Source: an uncultured Gemella sp.
Lineage (GTDB): Bacteria; Bacillota; Bacilli; Staphylococcales; Gemellaceae
DNA: 10,823 nucleotides
Reading direction: 5' to 3'
Assembly (NCBI GenBank): GCA_938038035.1
Contig: CALHQV010000341.1
Span: forward strand, 1-10,823
Shown: in pieces, positions 1 through 6,334 of the stretch
Layout of the letters: every line of letters starts with the position of its first letter
How positions within the stretch are numbered: position 1 is the first letter of the stretch
The notes under the pieces: generated by a model
What the model was told of the DNA's origin: nothing
The model's input: only the letters and a program-made list of their open reading frames with translations
Databases searched by the model: none
Translations under genes and position numbers: made by a program

Positions 1-173
1 ATAAATACGGCTTTATCGTTAGATATAAACCTCAGTTCGTTGAAAAAACTGGTTACATGGAAGAAAGTTGGCACATTCGCTATGTAGGTGAAGATGTAGC
101 CAAAACAATTTACGAAAAAAATATTTCACTAGAAGAGTACCTTAACGCTCCTGGTGGAGACTATGCAAATTAA
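1..173 (+). CDS. LdcB/VanY-type peptidoglycan carboxypeptidase, C-terminal end (partial)
   Basis: The first 57 codons visible (frame from base 3, stop TAA 171-173) are the end of a peptidase M15B protein. The diagnostic piece is ESWHIRYVG: in LdcB, VanY and related zinc carboxypeptidases the Glu of ExxWH is the catalytic base and the His a zinc ligand, and the block is normally followed by an Ile-rich helix and a closing LEEYL, seen here as SLEEYLNAP. The family removes the terminal D-Ala from peptidoglycan stem peptides outside the membrane. The N-terminal signal or anchor and the first zinc-binding motif lie outside the window, so L,D and D,D specificity cannot be separated. The SH3b gene starts 26 bases downstream with no terminator between, so the two are probably cotranscribed. 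Confidence 0.85.
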   Translation, partial: KYGFIVRYKPQFVEKTGYMEESWHIRYVGEDVAKTIYEKNISLEEYLNAPGGDYAN

Positions 174-199
174 AATATTATAAGTAAAAGGAGAAATTA

Positions 200-1108
200 A
201 TGAATAGAAATAATCAAGGTCCAAATAACCAGAATTATAATAATCAAAACTACAACAATCAAAATTTTGACAATACACAATATAACAACCAAGGATATGA
301 TCAGCAATATCAAAATACTCAATACCAAAATTTTGATCAGCAACAAAACTACAATAACCAACAGCAAAATTTCAACAATCAGCCAAACTACAACGTTCCT
401 CCAATGTACATGGAAGAACCTAAAGAAAAGAAAAAAAGCATCCTTCCAGTTGTCTTAACAGCAATCGTTACATTCGTTGTTCTAGTAGTAGCCTTATACT
501 TTGGATATAACAAATTCCTTAAAAAAGAAAATGTTGTTGACTTAGCTACTTACGAAGTTAATTTTGTTACATATGGTGCAGAGGGTGAAGGAAAACCTGA
601 AGTTGATATTAAAAAAGTTCCAGAAGTTGCAAATTCTAGCGCAGAAATTTCTAATTTATTATCAAATCCAGATATTTCATACAGTAAACAAAGTAATTTA
701 AAAAATGGTGACAAAGTTGAAGTTACTATTACTCTAAATAAAAATACTGTAAATAAATTAAAACTGAAAACAACAGGAGAATTCAAACGTACATTCACCG
801 TTAACGGATTAAATGAAAAAGCAAAAGAAAAAGAAACTATTATCGTAAAAGAAGGTTCATCTAGTTCTTCAAGTTCTTCAAACGAAAGAAGCCATAGCAT
901 TAGTGGACGTACAGCTTATGTAAAACCATCTGTCGGGGTTAATCTAAGAAGTGACAAAAATGACACTAGTAGAATAATAACATCAATAAAAGGTGGTGCG
1001 GCTGTTACAATAAGATCTCTTGAAACTAATTCAGATGGTGAATCTTGGGCTTATGTTGATTACGGAAGCTACACAGGATACATTCGTGGAGATTTAATCG
1101 GCGGATAA
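200..1108 (+). CDS. Membrane-anchored SH3b-domain protein with N/Q/Y-rich cytoplasmic tail
   Basis: The 302-residue protein has four parts. Residues 4-65 are almost entirely Asn, Gln, Tyr, Phe and Asp in imperfect NNQNY/NNQNF repeats. A Lys-rich stretch (74-79, KEKKK) precedes one membrane helix at about 81-103, which by the positive-inside rule puts the N terminus in the cytoplasm. Residues 112-205 form an outer domain with a YEVNFVTYGAEGEGKP start and an NGDKVEVTI motif, reminiscent of repeats in Bacilli zinc-ribbon/membrane proteins of unknown function (recalled, not searched). After an eight-Ser linker (220-227) comes a bacterial SH3 domain (about 238-299, with VNLRSD and a GYIRGDLI end) of the kind that binds peptidoglycan. 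AAAAGGAGA at 186-194 supports the ATG at 200. It follows a cell-wall carboxypeptidase, so a role at the wall is likely; the exact function is unknown. Confidence 0.85.
   Translation: MNRNNQGPNNQNYNNQNYNNQNFDNTQYNNQGYDQQYQNTQYQNFDQQQNYNNQQQNFNNQPNYNVPPMYMEEPKEKKKSILPVVLTAIVTFVVLVVALYFGYNKFLKKENVVDLATYEVNFVTYGAEGEGKPEVDIKKVPEVANSSAEISNLLSNPDISYSKQSNLKNGDKVEVTITLNKNTVNKLKLKTTGEFKRTFTVNGLNEKAKEKETIIVKEGSSSSSSSSNERSHSISGRTAYVKPSVGVNLRSDKNDTSRIITSIKGGAAVTIRSLETNSDGESWAYVDYGSYTGYIRGDLIGG
209..394 (+). repeat. Low-complexity repeat coding for N/Q/Y-rich tail
   Basis: Imperfect tandem units of about 15 bases with the theme AAYNAYAAYAATCAA encode repeated NNQNY, NNQNF and DQQQNY pieces (residues 4-65 of the SH3b protein). 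Units are most regular at 218-275 and decay downstream. Copy number could vary between strains by slippage. Confidence 0.7.
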
Positions 1109-1124
1109 TAAAAAAACAGAATAT

Positions 1125-1163
1125 AAAAAAAGTTGACTCACAAAATTGTGAATCAACTTTTTT
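1125..1163. terminator. Bidirectional terminator between SH3b and MFS genes
   Basis: The arms GTTGA at 1132-1136 and TCAAC at 1153-1157, plus TCACAA at 1138-1143 and TTGTGA at 1146-1151, form a stem of about 11 base pairs with one C/A mismatch (1137/1152). Seven A's lead in (1125-1131) and six T's follow (1158-1163), so it can work on both strands. The stop codon of the convergent MFS gene (1162-1164) lies in its edge, so the hairpin directly follows that gene and begins 16 bases after the SH3b stop. Confidence 0.85.
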
Positions 1164-2436
1164 AATTATCTCTAACTTTTAATTTAACCATAAGCATACT
1201 TATTAAAGTTATTCCTATAACAATAAGGAAAATAGATTTACTTTGTGTGAAACCAAGTAAGCCATTTTTAATATGTTTACCTATCCAAACATACACATAA
1301 TCTCCGTAATAGATACCTAATGCGAAGAATGCTTGGTAGATCCCCATACTTACATTACGATATTCTCTATCGAAATATTGCATAGCAAGGGAAATAAGTG
1401 CATTATAAGCACCACCATATCCTAATCCATTCAAAACATAACTAAAATAAATAACATACGGGTTATTAACATATAACGCTATAATATAGAACGCTAATGA
1501 ACATCCTAGTAAGAATAATAGAGTTTTTTGAATACCCCATTTTCTCGTAAAATACACTCCAACAAGAACTCCAGCAATTAGCTGAGGTACTGCAAAGACT
1601 GCATCCATATACGCTAGCATTAACGGCGTCATATTCAGTTCTGTTTTACCGTAAGTAATCATGTTTGCTCCACTTGTGGCAAACTTTATAAATGAAAGCA
1701 ATAATGCTATTAAACAAATATAGATAAAACTCTTATGTTTAATTACTACCTTCACCTTATCAAATGAAAAATCACTATCGAGAGGACGATAATCTTTCAT
1801 CATAAATGATAATATAAACGTAATTACCGCGATAATACCTGCTACTATCCACATATAGTCAAAATGTTTGTATGTATTCATAGTAAAGACATATTGTATC
1901 GGTGCTGCGATAAATTCAGCTAATAACGGTGCTACAGATAGTATCGATACTGATACCGCTGCCTTATCTCTAGAAAAAGTTTCTGAGAAAATAACATTGA
2001 ACAAAGCAAGCATTGTAGCACTTATCCCTAATGATAATGAAGATAAGTGCAGAGTAATATAGCTACCGTTAAACGCCACTAAAAATGACGTTACTATTAA
2101 TAAGAATAGTGAAATTTGAACGAATATTTTACGTCTTTTGAAAATATCGCTCGCTAAAAACATCGGCAACCTTACTATTAAACTCATAAGTCCATATCCG
2201 GCTGCTATTTGAGCTGCGAGTACCGGCGTTAAAGAAAGTCCACCTTGCTCTATCGGTGTAACCGCGTATAACTTTCTATAAGCACGTATAATACTTATCG
2301 CAGACCAGAATAAAACTAATATCCAAAATATAATAATTTGATCCTTATTCAATTCAAATTTCTTAGATAAAAAGATTACCAAAATTAGAATTAATGCGAT
2401 CATTATAAATGAAAATAAAATTTTTGTTTTAACCAT
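1162..2436 (-). CDS. Major facilitator superfamily transporter, substrate unknown
   Basis: A 424-residue polytopic membrane protein with about twelve hydrophobic segments, the usual MFS length. After helices at roughly 5-23 and 36-52 comes a loop RLPMFLASDIFKRRK (about 89-103), which matches the position and pattern of MFS motif A (acidic residue followed by paired Arg/Lys between helices 2 and 3). A charged middle loop (MKDYRPLDSDFSFDKVKV) divides the two halves. The Gly-rich helix SYVLNGLGYGGAYNALISLAM in the second half is also MFS-like. I cannot name the substrate. ATG at 2434-2436 is the only sensible start, because a TAG stop lies two codons upstream and the next Met is residue 12 without an SD, yet its GGAG directly touches the ATG. 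It has its own promoter in the gap after comFC. Confidence 0.85.
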   Translation of the reverse strand: MVKTKILFSFIMIALILILVIFLSKKFELNKDQIIIFWILVLFWSAISIIRAYRKLYAVTPIEQGGLSLTPVLAAQIAAGYGLMSLIVRLPMFLASDIFKRRKIFVQISLFLLIVTSFLVAFNGSYITLHLSSLSLGISATMLALFNVIFSETFSRDKAAVSVSILSVAPLLAEFIAAPIQYVFTMNTYKHFDYMWIVAGIIAVITFILSFMMKDYRPLDSDFSFDKVKVVIKHKSFIYICLIALLLSFIKFATSGANMITYGKTELNMTPLMLAYMDAVFAVPQLIAGVLVGVYFTRKWGIQKTLLFLLGCSLAFYIIALYVNNPYVIYFSYVLNGLGYGGAYNALISLAMQYFDREYRNVSMGIYQAFFALGIYYGDYVYVWIGKHIKNGLLGFTQSKSIFLIVIGITLISMLMVKLKVRDN

Positions 2437-2441
2437 CTCCT
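2437..2441 (-). promoter_or_regulatory. Shine-Dalgarno abutting the MFS start codon
   Basis: On the minus strand the sequence reads TTAGGAGATGG: AGGAG ends at the base immediately before ATG, giving zero spacing instead of the normal 5-10. No start codon sits at a normal distance downstream and a stop lies just upstream, so weak initiation is the simplest reading. Confidence 0.6.
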
Positions 2442-2508
2442 AACTATGTAATTTTTATAAAATGTCTAATCAAAAGTAGTATAACTATCTTTAAAATTCA
2501 ACTTAAAC

Positions 2509-2536
2509 ATTATACCACAAAATCATATGTTGTTAA
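2509..2536 (-). promoter_or_regulatory. Promoter of MFS transporter gene
   Basis: Minus-strand -10 TATAAT (2509-2514) with a TGG extension and -35 TTAACA (2531-2536), separated by 16 bases. The predicted start leaves a leader of about 65 bases before the ATG. It lies just after the comFC stop, where no terminator hairpin is visible, so comF readthrough may add to expression. Confidence 0.7.
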
Positions 2537-2559
2537 GAAAGAAATACTCAGATTATTTG

Positions 2560-3156
2560 TTAGATTACTTTCGATAACGTTAAAAAACTTATTTTTATTT
2601 TTGGATTGGCTTCTTTTATAGCTTTAGCACATCCTAATAAAGTATTTCCACTCGTATATATATCATCTATTATCAAAACAGATTCAATACTTCCTAGAGT
2701 AATTTCATCGCATAAAAGATGATATCTATTCTCCTTTCTTTCTTTATGAAGTTTAGATTGTTTCTTTCTATAATCGCAACTAAGAATTTTCTTGTAGCTC
2801 ACATCACATAACTTACACACCTGTTCAATATGATCAAACCCTCGAATAATCTCCCGAATCTCGTTTGCTGGGACAATCGTCACCAAATCAAAATTATTTA
2901 AAGAAAAAAACTTATCGAGAAGATTTTTAAATTTTACTGCGCAAGCCACATCTCCGAAATATTTTATAGAATAGATTTCATCTTTTAAAAATTCATAGTC
3001 AGCAAAATAATACAAAGTATATTCTCCAACTTCTAAGACATTTATATCAATATGCTCCCTACAGCTAGTACAAAGATAAAAATCCTCTTTTTTTACAAAT
3101 AATGTATCAAACCCCAACTTCTTTTTTGTTTCTAAACCACAAAAACTACACTTCAT
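2560..3156 (-). CDS. comFC: ComFC, competence phosphoribosyltransferase-like protein
   Basis: A 198-residue protein needed for natural transformation in Bacilli, where ComFC works with ComFA during uptake of single-stranded DNA. Visible features: an N-terminal zinc-binding set with C3-xx-C6 and C29-xx-C32; a phosphoribosyltransferase fold with VPANEIREIIRGFDHIEQ (95-112), the family's RGFNQAE-like block; KKQSKLHKERKENR (131-144), matching the usual KxQ..L....R..N segment; and the PRPP-loop VLIIDDIYTSGNTL (160-173). It is slightly short of the usual 210-240 residues. ATG at 3154-3156 has AGGAGG at 3163-3168, six bases away, which overlaps the end of comFA; the genes are 3 bases apart and should be translationally coupled. 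No terminator is seen after the stop. Confidence 0.92.
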   Translation of the reverse strand: MKCSFCGLETKKKLGFDTLFVKKEDFYLCTSCREHIDINVLEVGEYTLYYFADYEFLKDEIYSIKYFGDVACAVKFKNLLDKFFSLNNFDLVTIVPANEIREIIRGFDHIEQVCKLCDVSYKKILSCDYRKKQSKLHKERKENRYHLLCDEITLGSIESVLIIDDIYTSGNTLLGCAKAIKEANPKIKISFLTLSKVI

Positions 3157-3159
3157 ACC

Positions 3160-4698
3160 TTACCTCCTATTCAACTTTCTATATTTCGCAAGATTATTCA
3201 TATACTCAATCTCTTTAATAGCAGCTTTCATATCCCTACTTATACTATCCGATAAAAATACAACATCACCAAAATTATCATAGTCCTTTCTACCTACTCT
3301 GCCCGATATCTGAATTAATGCAGACTTCGTGAAATTTATATGCTTGGCATCGAAAACAACTACATCTAAATAGTCAAAAGTCACACCACGTTCTAATATA
3401 GTTGTCGTAATAAGAATATCTAGTTCTCTATTATAAAATTTCTGGATTTTCTCACTTCTATTTTCATCTCCACTATAGACGAAATCTATCATTATTTCCT
3501 CAGAAATATATTTTTTTAAATACAACACCGCGGTCTCACACATACCTATTTCAGGCACAAATATCAATATTCGTCTATCTTTTTTCAATTTTTCTTTAAT
3601 AAACTTAGCTATAAAGTACGATTTTTTAGAAAAATCGAATACGTCAGGCTTATCAATTTTTATTTTCGGAACAGGTAATAAATATCTGTGATACCTTATA
3701 GGGATTTTTATAACTTCATCGACACTGGATTTCACTAATTCAGAAGGTGTCGCTGAAAGAAATACAAGCACACCATCATCTTTCAAACTTGTTTTAGCTC
3801 CATTTTCTAAACATTCATCACCAGAATACGGGAAAGCATCGACCTCATCAATAATAACAATATCAAAGTAATTGTAATATTTAACAAGTTGATGAGTAGT
3901 CATAATATAGAAATTCGAATCTCCAAAAGTCTTTTCCTCACCATGCAAAACACTCATTGGATAGCCACTAAAATCACGCACAAATCGTTCGGATAATTCT
4001 TTAACTACATCTCTTCTTGGAATTGCTAAGCATATATTCTTATTACCGAGGATTGCACGATATATAGCATCATAAACTATTTCTGTCTTACCCGCCCCAC
4101 AAACAGCCCAGATTAAAGTACTCTTCGCACTTTCTATGTTCTCCACTAAAGTCTTACTTGCCATTTCCTGAACATCACTTAACTCAACACTTGGTTCTTT
4201 CGGTACTTTTAAATCTAAAATTGGTATATTTATATGAAACTTTATAAAATAATTATCACTTCTACCAAAATTTATACATCTTCTACAATATGTAACTTTC
4301 TGGTTTTTATTAATAAATGTAAAAAATTGTTGCTGATCTTTATTATCACATTGCAAACAGTGAAACTTACCTTTATCTTCATTTACTGAGTATAATTTAC
4401 TTATATATTGACAATTATCTAAACAATGAAGTTTAATATTCATTTTTAGTAATTTGGATATAGATAAAAGCAGTCCATTATACCTCCTTAAAAAAGTTAA
4501 ATCACTCTCTTTTAGAGTATAGACTGCCCCTGTCGTTATTTCGTTATATATTTCATCAAAATCCGAATTGATTTCTCCAAAATTATCATAGCTCTTTTTA
4601 ATTTTTCTATAATTTATATTCTTGTCATTATTACTCATTTTTGAGTAATAAACTATATAAATTGCTTCTATAAATTCACAGTATTCCCTAAAAAACAT
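3160..4698 (-). CDS. comFA: ComFA, DEAD/DEAH-type ATP-dependent DNA translocase for competence
   Basis: ComFA is a cytoplasmic ATPase that helps pull transforming single-stranded DNA through the ComEC channel. The 512 residues show a helical N-terminal part; a four-Cys zinc module C114-xx-C117 and C138-xx-C141, typical of ComFA, with an extra pair C92/C96 just before it; Walker A ACGAGKTE in variant form (AVCGAGKTE, 198-206); motif II DEVDAFP (284-290), the ComFA form of DEAD/H; motif III LSATPS (314-319); and motif VI QISGRVGR (463-470). It is longer than B. subtilis ComFA (463 residues as recalled), mostly at the N terminus. ATG at 4696-4698 is preceded by AAGGGG at 4708-4713, nine bases away. 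An internal ATG at residue 21 has no SD. Both conserved competence genes are intact, so the strain may be transformable. Confidence 0.93.
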   Translation of the reverse strand: MFFREYCEFIEAIYIVYYSKMSNNDKNINYRKIKKSYDNFGEINSDFDEIYNEITTGAVYTLKESDLTFLRRYNGLLLSISKLLKMNIKLHCLDNCQYISKLYSVNEDKGKFHCLQCDNKDQQQFFTFINKNQKVTYCRRCINFGRSDNYFIKFHINIPILDLKVPKEPSVELSDVQEMASKTLVENIESAKSTLIWAVCGAGKTEIVYDAIYRAILGNKNICLAIPRRDVVKELSERFVRDFSGYPMSVLHGEEKTFGDSNFYIMTTHQLVKYYNYFDIVIIDEVDAFPYSGDECLENGAKTSLKDDGVLVFLSATPSELVKSSVDEVIKIPIRYHRYLLPVPKIKIDKPDVFDFSKKSYFIAKFIKEKLKKDRRILIFVPEIGMCETAVLYLKKYISEEIMIDFVYSGDENRSEKIQKFYNRELDILITTTILERGVTFDYLDVVVFDAKHINFTKSALIQISGRVGRKDYDNFGDVVFLSDSISRDMKAAIKEIEYMNNLAKYRKLNRR

Positions 4699-4720
4699 TT
4701 TCTATTACCCCTTATCTGTA

Positions 4721-4736
4721 AATTCTTATAAGAATT
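4721..4736. promoter_or_regulatory. Perfect 16-bp palindrome before comFA (candidate operator)
   Basis: AATTCTTATAAGAATT is its own reverse complement. It lies 22 bases before the comFA ATG, inside the predicted 5' leader. It has no T-tract and too small a loop to be a normal terminator, so it looks more like a dimeric repressor site. The protein is unknown. Confidence 0.4.
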
Positions 4737-4758
4737 ATTTTCAGTAAATTTCCTCATT

Positions 4759-4795
4759 TAGTTAACATTTTAAGCTTCTAATATTCCTAGTTAAC
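4759..4795. repeat. Direct repeat TAGTTAAC pair upstream of comFA
   Basis: TAGTTAAC occurs at 4759-4766 and 4788-4795, 29 bases apart start to start (nearly three helical turns). Each copy follows TTCCT at slightly different distance (4750-4754 and 4784-4788, the second overlapping). Each holds the palindrome GTTAAC. They lie between the predicted comFA promoter and the gene. Confidence 0.4.
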
Positions 4796-4819
4796 TACAT
4801 AACATCTATATTTAATTTT

Positions 4820-4848
4820 ATTTTAACAAAAATATATTTATAAAGCAA
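4820..4848 (-). promoter_or_regulatory. Candidate promoter of comFA-comFC
   Basis: Minus-strand -10 TAAAAT (4820-4825) with a TGT extension and -35 TTGCTT (4843-4848), 17 bases apart. The leader would be about 115 bases. A second, overlapping choice further upstream (TTGCAT, 16 bases, TAAAAT) cannot be excluded. I saw no streptococcal SigX cin-box and no convincing SigH pair. Confidence 0.4.
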
Positions 4849-4851
4849 AAT

Positions 4852-4863
4852 AAATGTACATTT
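4852..4863. promoter_or_regulatory. 12-bp palindrome AAATGTACATTT between divergent promoters
   Basis: A perfect inverted repeat centred on TGTACA, three bases beyond the predicted comFA -35 box and about 30 bases before the hpf -35 box. The position suits an activator or repressor acting on either gene. In AT-rich DNA a palindrome of this size can be chance. Confidence 0.3.
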
Positions 4864-4893
4864 TATAAAAGTGACATTTTTATGCAAACTATG

Positions 4894-4922
4894 TTGCTAA
4901 CGTTATCAAAAAGTGGTATAAT
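4894..4922 (+). promoter_or_regulatory. Promoter of hpf
   Basis: -35 TTGCTA (4894-4899), 17-base spacer, -10 TATAAT (4917-4922) with a TGG extension. This is a strong vegetative SigA-type promoter. Transcription should begin near 4929, leaving a leader of about 60 bases. Confidence 0.85.
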
Positions 4923-4937
4923 AAAATTATAAAAAAA

Positions 4938-4973
4938 GGGGGAACCCCCTATAAAGTAGCTAAGCTGCTTTAT
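4938..4973 (+). promoter_or_regulatory. Two tandem hairpins in the hpf 5' leader
   Basis: Hairpin 1: GGGG (4938-4941) pairs with CCCC (4946-4949) over a GAAC loop, extendable by A4937-T4950. Hairpin 2 follows directly: ATAAAGTAGC (4951-4960) pairs with GCTGCTTTAT (4964-4973), ten pairs with one G-U wobble and a TAA loop. The SD GGAG (4978-4981) begins five bases after the second stem. No U-tract follows either stem, so this is not an ordinary terminator; RNA stability or translation control is more likely. Confidence 0.6.
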
Positions 4974-4990
4974 GAAAGGAGTGCTTTAAA

Positions 4991-5536
4991 ATGTTAAGAT
5001 ATCAAGTACGAGGAGAAAATTTAGAAATTACTCAAGCTATTAGAGAGTATGTTGAAAATAAAGTTTCTAAATTAGAAAAATACTTTGCTGACAGTTTAGA
5101 AGCAAACGTTTACGCTAATGCTAAAGTATATAAAAATAATAAGAAAAAAATCGAGATAACTGTTCCTCTTAAAGGAGTTACACTTCGAGCTGAAGAAACT
5201 AACGATGATTTATACGCTGCTGTTGATTTAGTTGTTGACAAACTTGAACGCCAAATGAGAAAACACAAAACTAAAATCAATAGAAAAGGTCGTGAAAAAG
5301 GATTTGCTGAAGAAAACATCCTTACTAGCGAGTTAGAAGAAGCTGAAGAAACTACTTTAGACCTTGGTAAAGTAAAACAACTTAAAGTTGAAGCAATGAC
5401 AAGAGAAGAAGCTGTATTCCAAATGGAACTTCTAGGACACGATTTCTTCGCATTCTTAGATAACACTACAAATGAAATTTCTGTAGTATATAAACGCCAT
5501 GACACTGGATATGGAGTATTAGAAATTTCTAAATAA
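4991..5536 (+). CDS. hpf: Long-form ribosome hibernation promoting factor (HPF)
   Basis: A 181-residue long HPF, which pairs 70S ribosomes into inactive 100S dimers during slow growth and stress. Residues 1-100 form the ribosome-binding domain (start LRYQVRGENLEITQAIREYVENKV, lysine-rich KVYKNNKKKIEI and the helix VDLVVDKLERQMRKHKTK); a charged acidic linker follows (about 104-123), then the dimerisation domain (about 125-181) with VKQLKVEAMTREEAVFQMELLG and the FFAFLDNTTNEISVVYKRHDTGYGVLE block. The short gamma-proteobacterial HPF lacks that last domain. ATG at 4991 follows GAAAGGAG with nine bases between SD and start. It is transcribed alone, away from comFA, with its own promoter, structured leader and terminator. 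Confidence 0.96.
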   Translation: MLRYQVRGENLEITQAIREYVENKVSKLEKYFADSLEANVYANAKVYKNNKKKIEITVPLKGVTLRAEETNDDLYAAVDLVVDKLERQMRKHKTKINRKGREKGFAEENILTSELEEAEETTLDLGKVKQLKVEAMTREEAVFQMELLGHDFFAFLDNTTNEISVVYKRHDTGYGVLEISK

Positions 5537-5556
5537 TTAATATTGAGTTTAAACAC

Positions 5557-5590
5557 AATCAACCATCTTCCGTAGGTGGTTGATTTTTCT
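5557..5590 (+). terminator. Terminator of hpf
   Basis: AATCAACCA (5557-5565) pairs with TGGTTGATT (5577-5585), extendable inward by a T-G and a C-G pair to an 11-pair stem over a seven-base loop. TTTTT (5584-5588) overlaps and follows the 3' arm. It starts 20 bases after the hpf stop. Confidence 0.88.
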
Positions 5591-5652
5591 TTGCAAATAC
5601 AATAAAATTAAATTGAAGAAAGAAAATAAGTATAGAATTTCTTTTGTATTTT

Positions 5653-5682
5653 TTCATACTCTTATGAGAAACATTTTATACT
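5653..5682 (+). promoter_or_regulatory. Candidate promoter of the DJ-1 family gene
   Basis: -10 TATACT (5677-5682) and a weak -35 TTCATA (5653-5658) with an 18-base spacer. The gene needs a promoter here because the hpf terminator lies just upstream. The -35 match is poor, so an activator or different sigma factor is possible. Confidence 0.5.
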
Positions 5683-5703
5683 AAACATATTAGGAGGATT
5701 TTT

Positions 5704-6279
5704 ATGACTAAAAAAGTTGCTTTATTCGTTGAAAATGGAAGTGAAGAATTAGAGTTAATTGCACCACTAGACATACTACGTCGTGCTAATATTCGCGTTG
5801 ATCTAATTTCTGCAAACAACGAAGATTATATAACTAGCTCACATGATGTAAAAATAATAGTGGATAAAAAAATTGATGATATCGATAATATTCTTGATTA
5901 TGATGCAATAGTAATCCCAGGTGGAATGCCTGGCAGCACCTTACTTCGTGATAATGAGAAAATAATTAAATTTTACCAAGAAATGTATAATGCTAATAAA
6001 TTGGTTGCTGCTATCTGCGCAGCTCCTGTCGTACTAAGCAAAGCAGGGATTCTAGAAGATAAAGAAGTAACTTCTTATCCAGGATTCGACAAAGAAATAA
6101 ACTGCAAAATATACAATAACGAAAAAGCGGTAATCGTTGATAAGAATGTAATCACTGCTCAAGGTCCTGCCGTTGCTATTCTATTCGGTTACGAAATCGT
6201 TAATTATCTATTTCAAGATGACACCGCACAAAACATTAGCAATGGTATGCTAGTTCCAGTATTAAAAAATAACTTATAA
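5704..6279 (+). CDS. DJ-1/PfpI family protein (YajL/ThiJ-like)
   Basis: A 191-residue cytoplasmic protein of the DJ-1/PfpI superfamily, with the full single-domain length. The nucleophilic Cys is C105 in AAICAAPVVLSKAG, the classic elbow of the family; E17 in NGSEELELIAPLDILRRA matches the Glu that lowers the Cys pKa in DJ-1 (E18 there); and VIPGGMPGSTLLRDN (70-84) is the conserved Gly-rich loop. Close relatives have been linked to oxidative stress protection, glyoxalase-like action or protein deglycation, the last disputed; the sequence alone does not choose. AGGAGG at 5692-5697 stands six bases before the ATG. It is flanked by terminators on both sides, so it is a single-gene unit. No heat-shock or peroxide operator is recognisable. 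Confidence 0.9.
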   Translation: MTKKVALFVENGSEELELIAPLDILRRANIRVDLISANNEDYITSSHDVKIIVDKKIDDIDNILDYDAIVIPGGMPGSTLLRDNEKIIKFYQEMYNANKLVAAICAAPVVLSKAGILEDKEVTSYPGFDKEINCKIYNNEKAVIVDKNVITAQGPAVAILFGYEIVNYLFQDDTAQNISNGMLVPVLKNNL

Positions 6280-6291
6280 AACACATCAAAT

Positions 6292-6324
6292 AAAGACCTC
6301 AGATTTAAATATCTGAGGCCTTTT
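6292..6324. terminator. Bidirectional terminator between DJ-1 gene and dehydrogenase
   Basis: CCTCAGAT (6297-6304) pairs with ATCTGAGG (6311-6318) over a six-base loop. Below an A/C mismatch, AAAG (6292-6295) pairs with CTTT (6320-6323). TTTT ends the plus-strand side; the minus side has CTTTA. It serves both convergent genes, ending 11 bases before the dehydrogenase stop. Confidence 0.8.
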
Positions 6325-6334
6325 CACTATTTCA

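Noticed and set aside
550..900. Open frame on the minus strand opposite the SH3b gene
   Set aside because: It lies wholly opposite a convincing gene, has no SD or promoter, and its Ser/Phe/Leu-rich content mirrors the Lys/Glu codons of the real gene.
4699..4990. Streptococcal SigX cin-box or SigH promoter for comFA
   Set aside because: No TNCGAATA-like box was found, and AGGA plus GAAT pairs on the minus strand have a spacing of about 22 bases, too long for SigH.
5110..5562. Open frame on the minus strand opposite hpf
   Set aside because: It overlaps nearly all of hpf, whose protein is an unmistakable family member; no family features or SD in the opposite frame.
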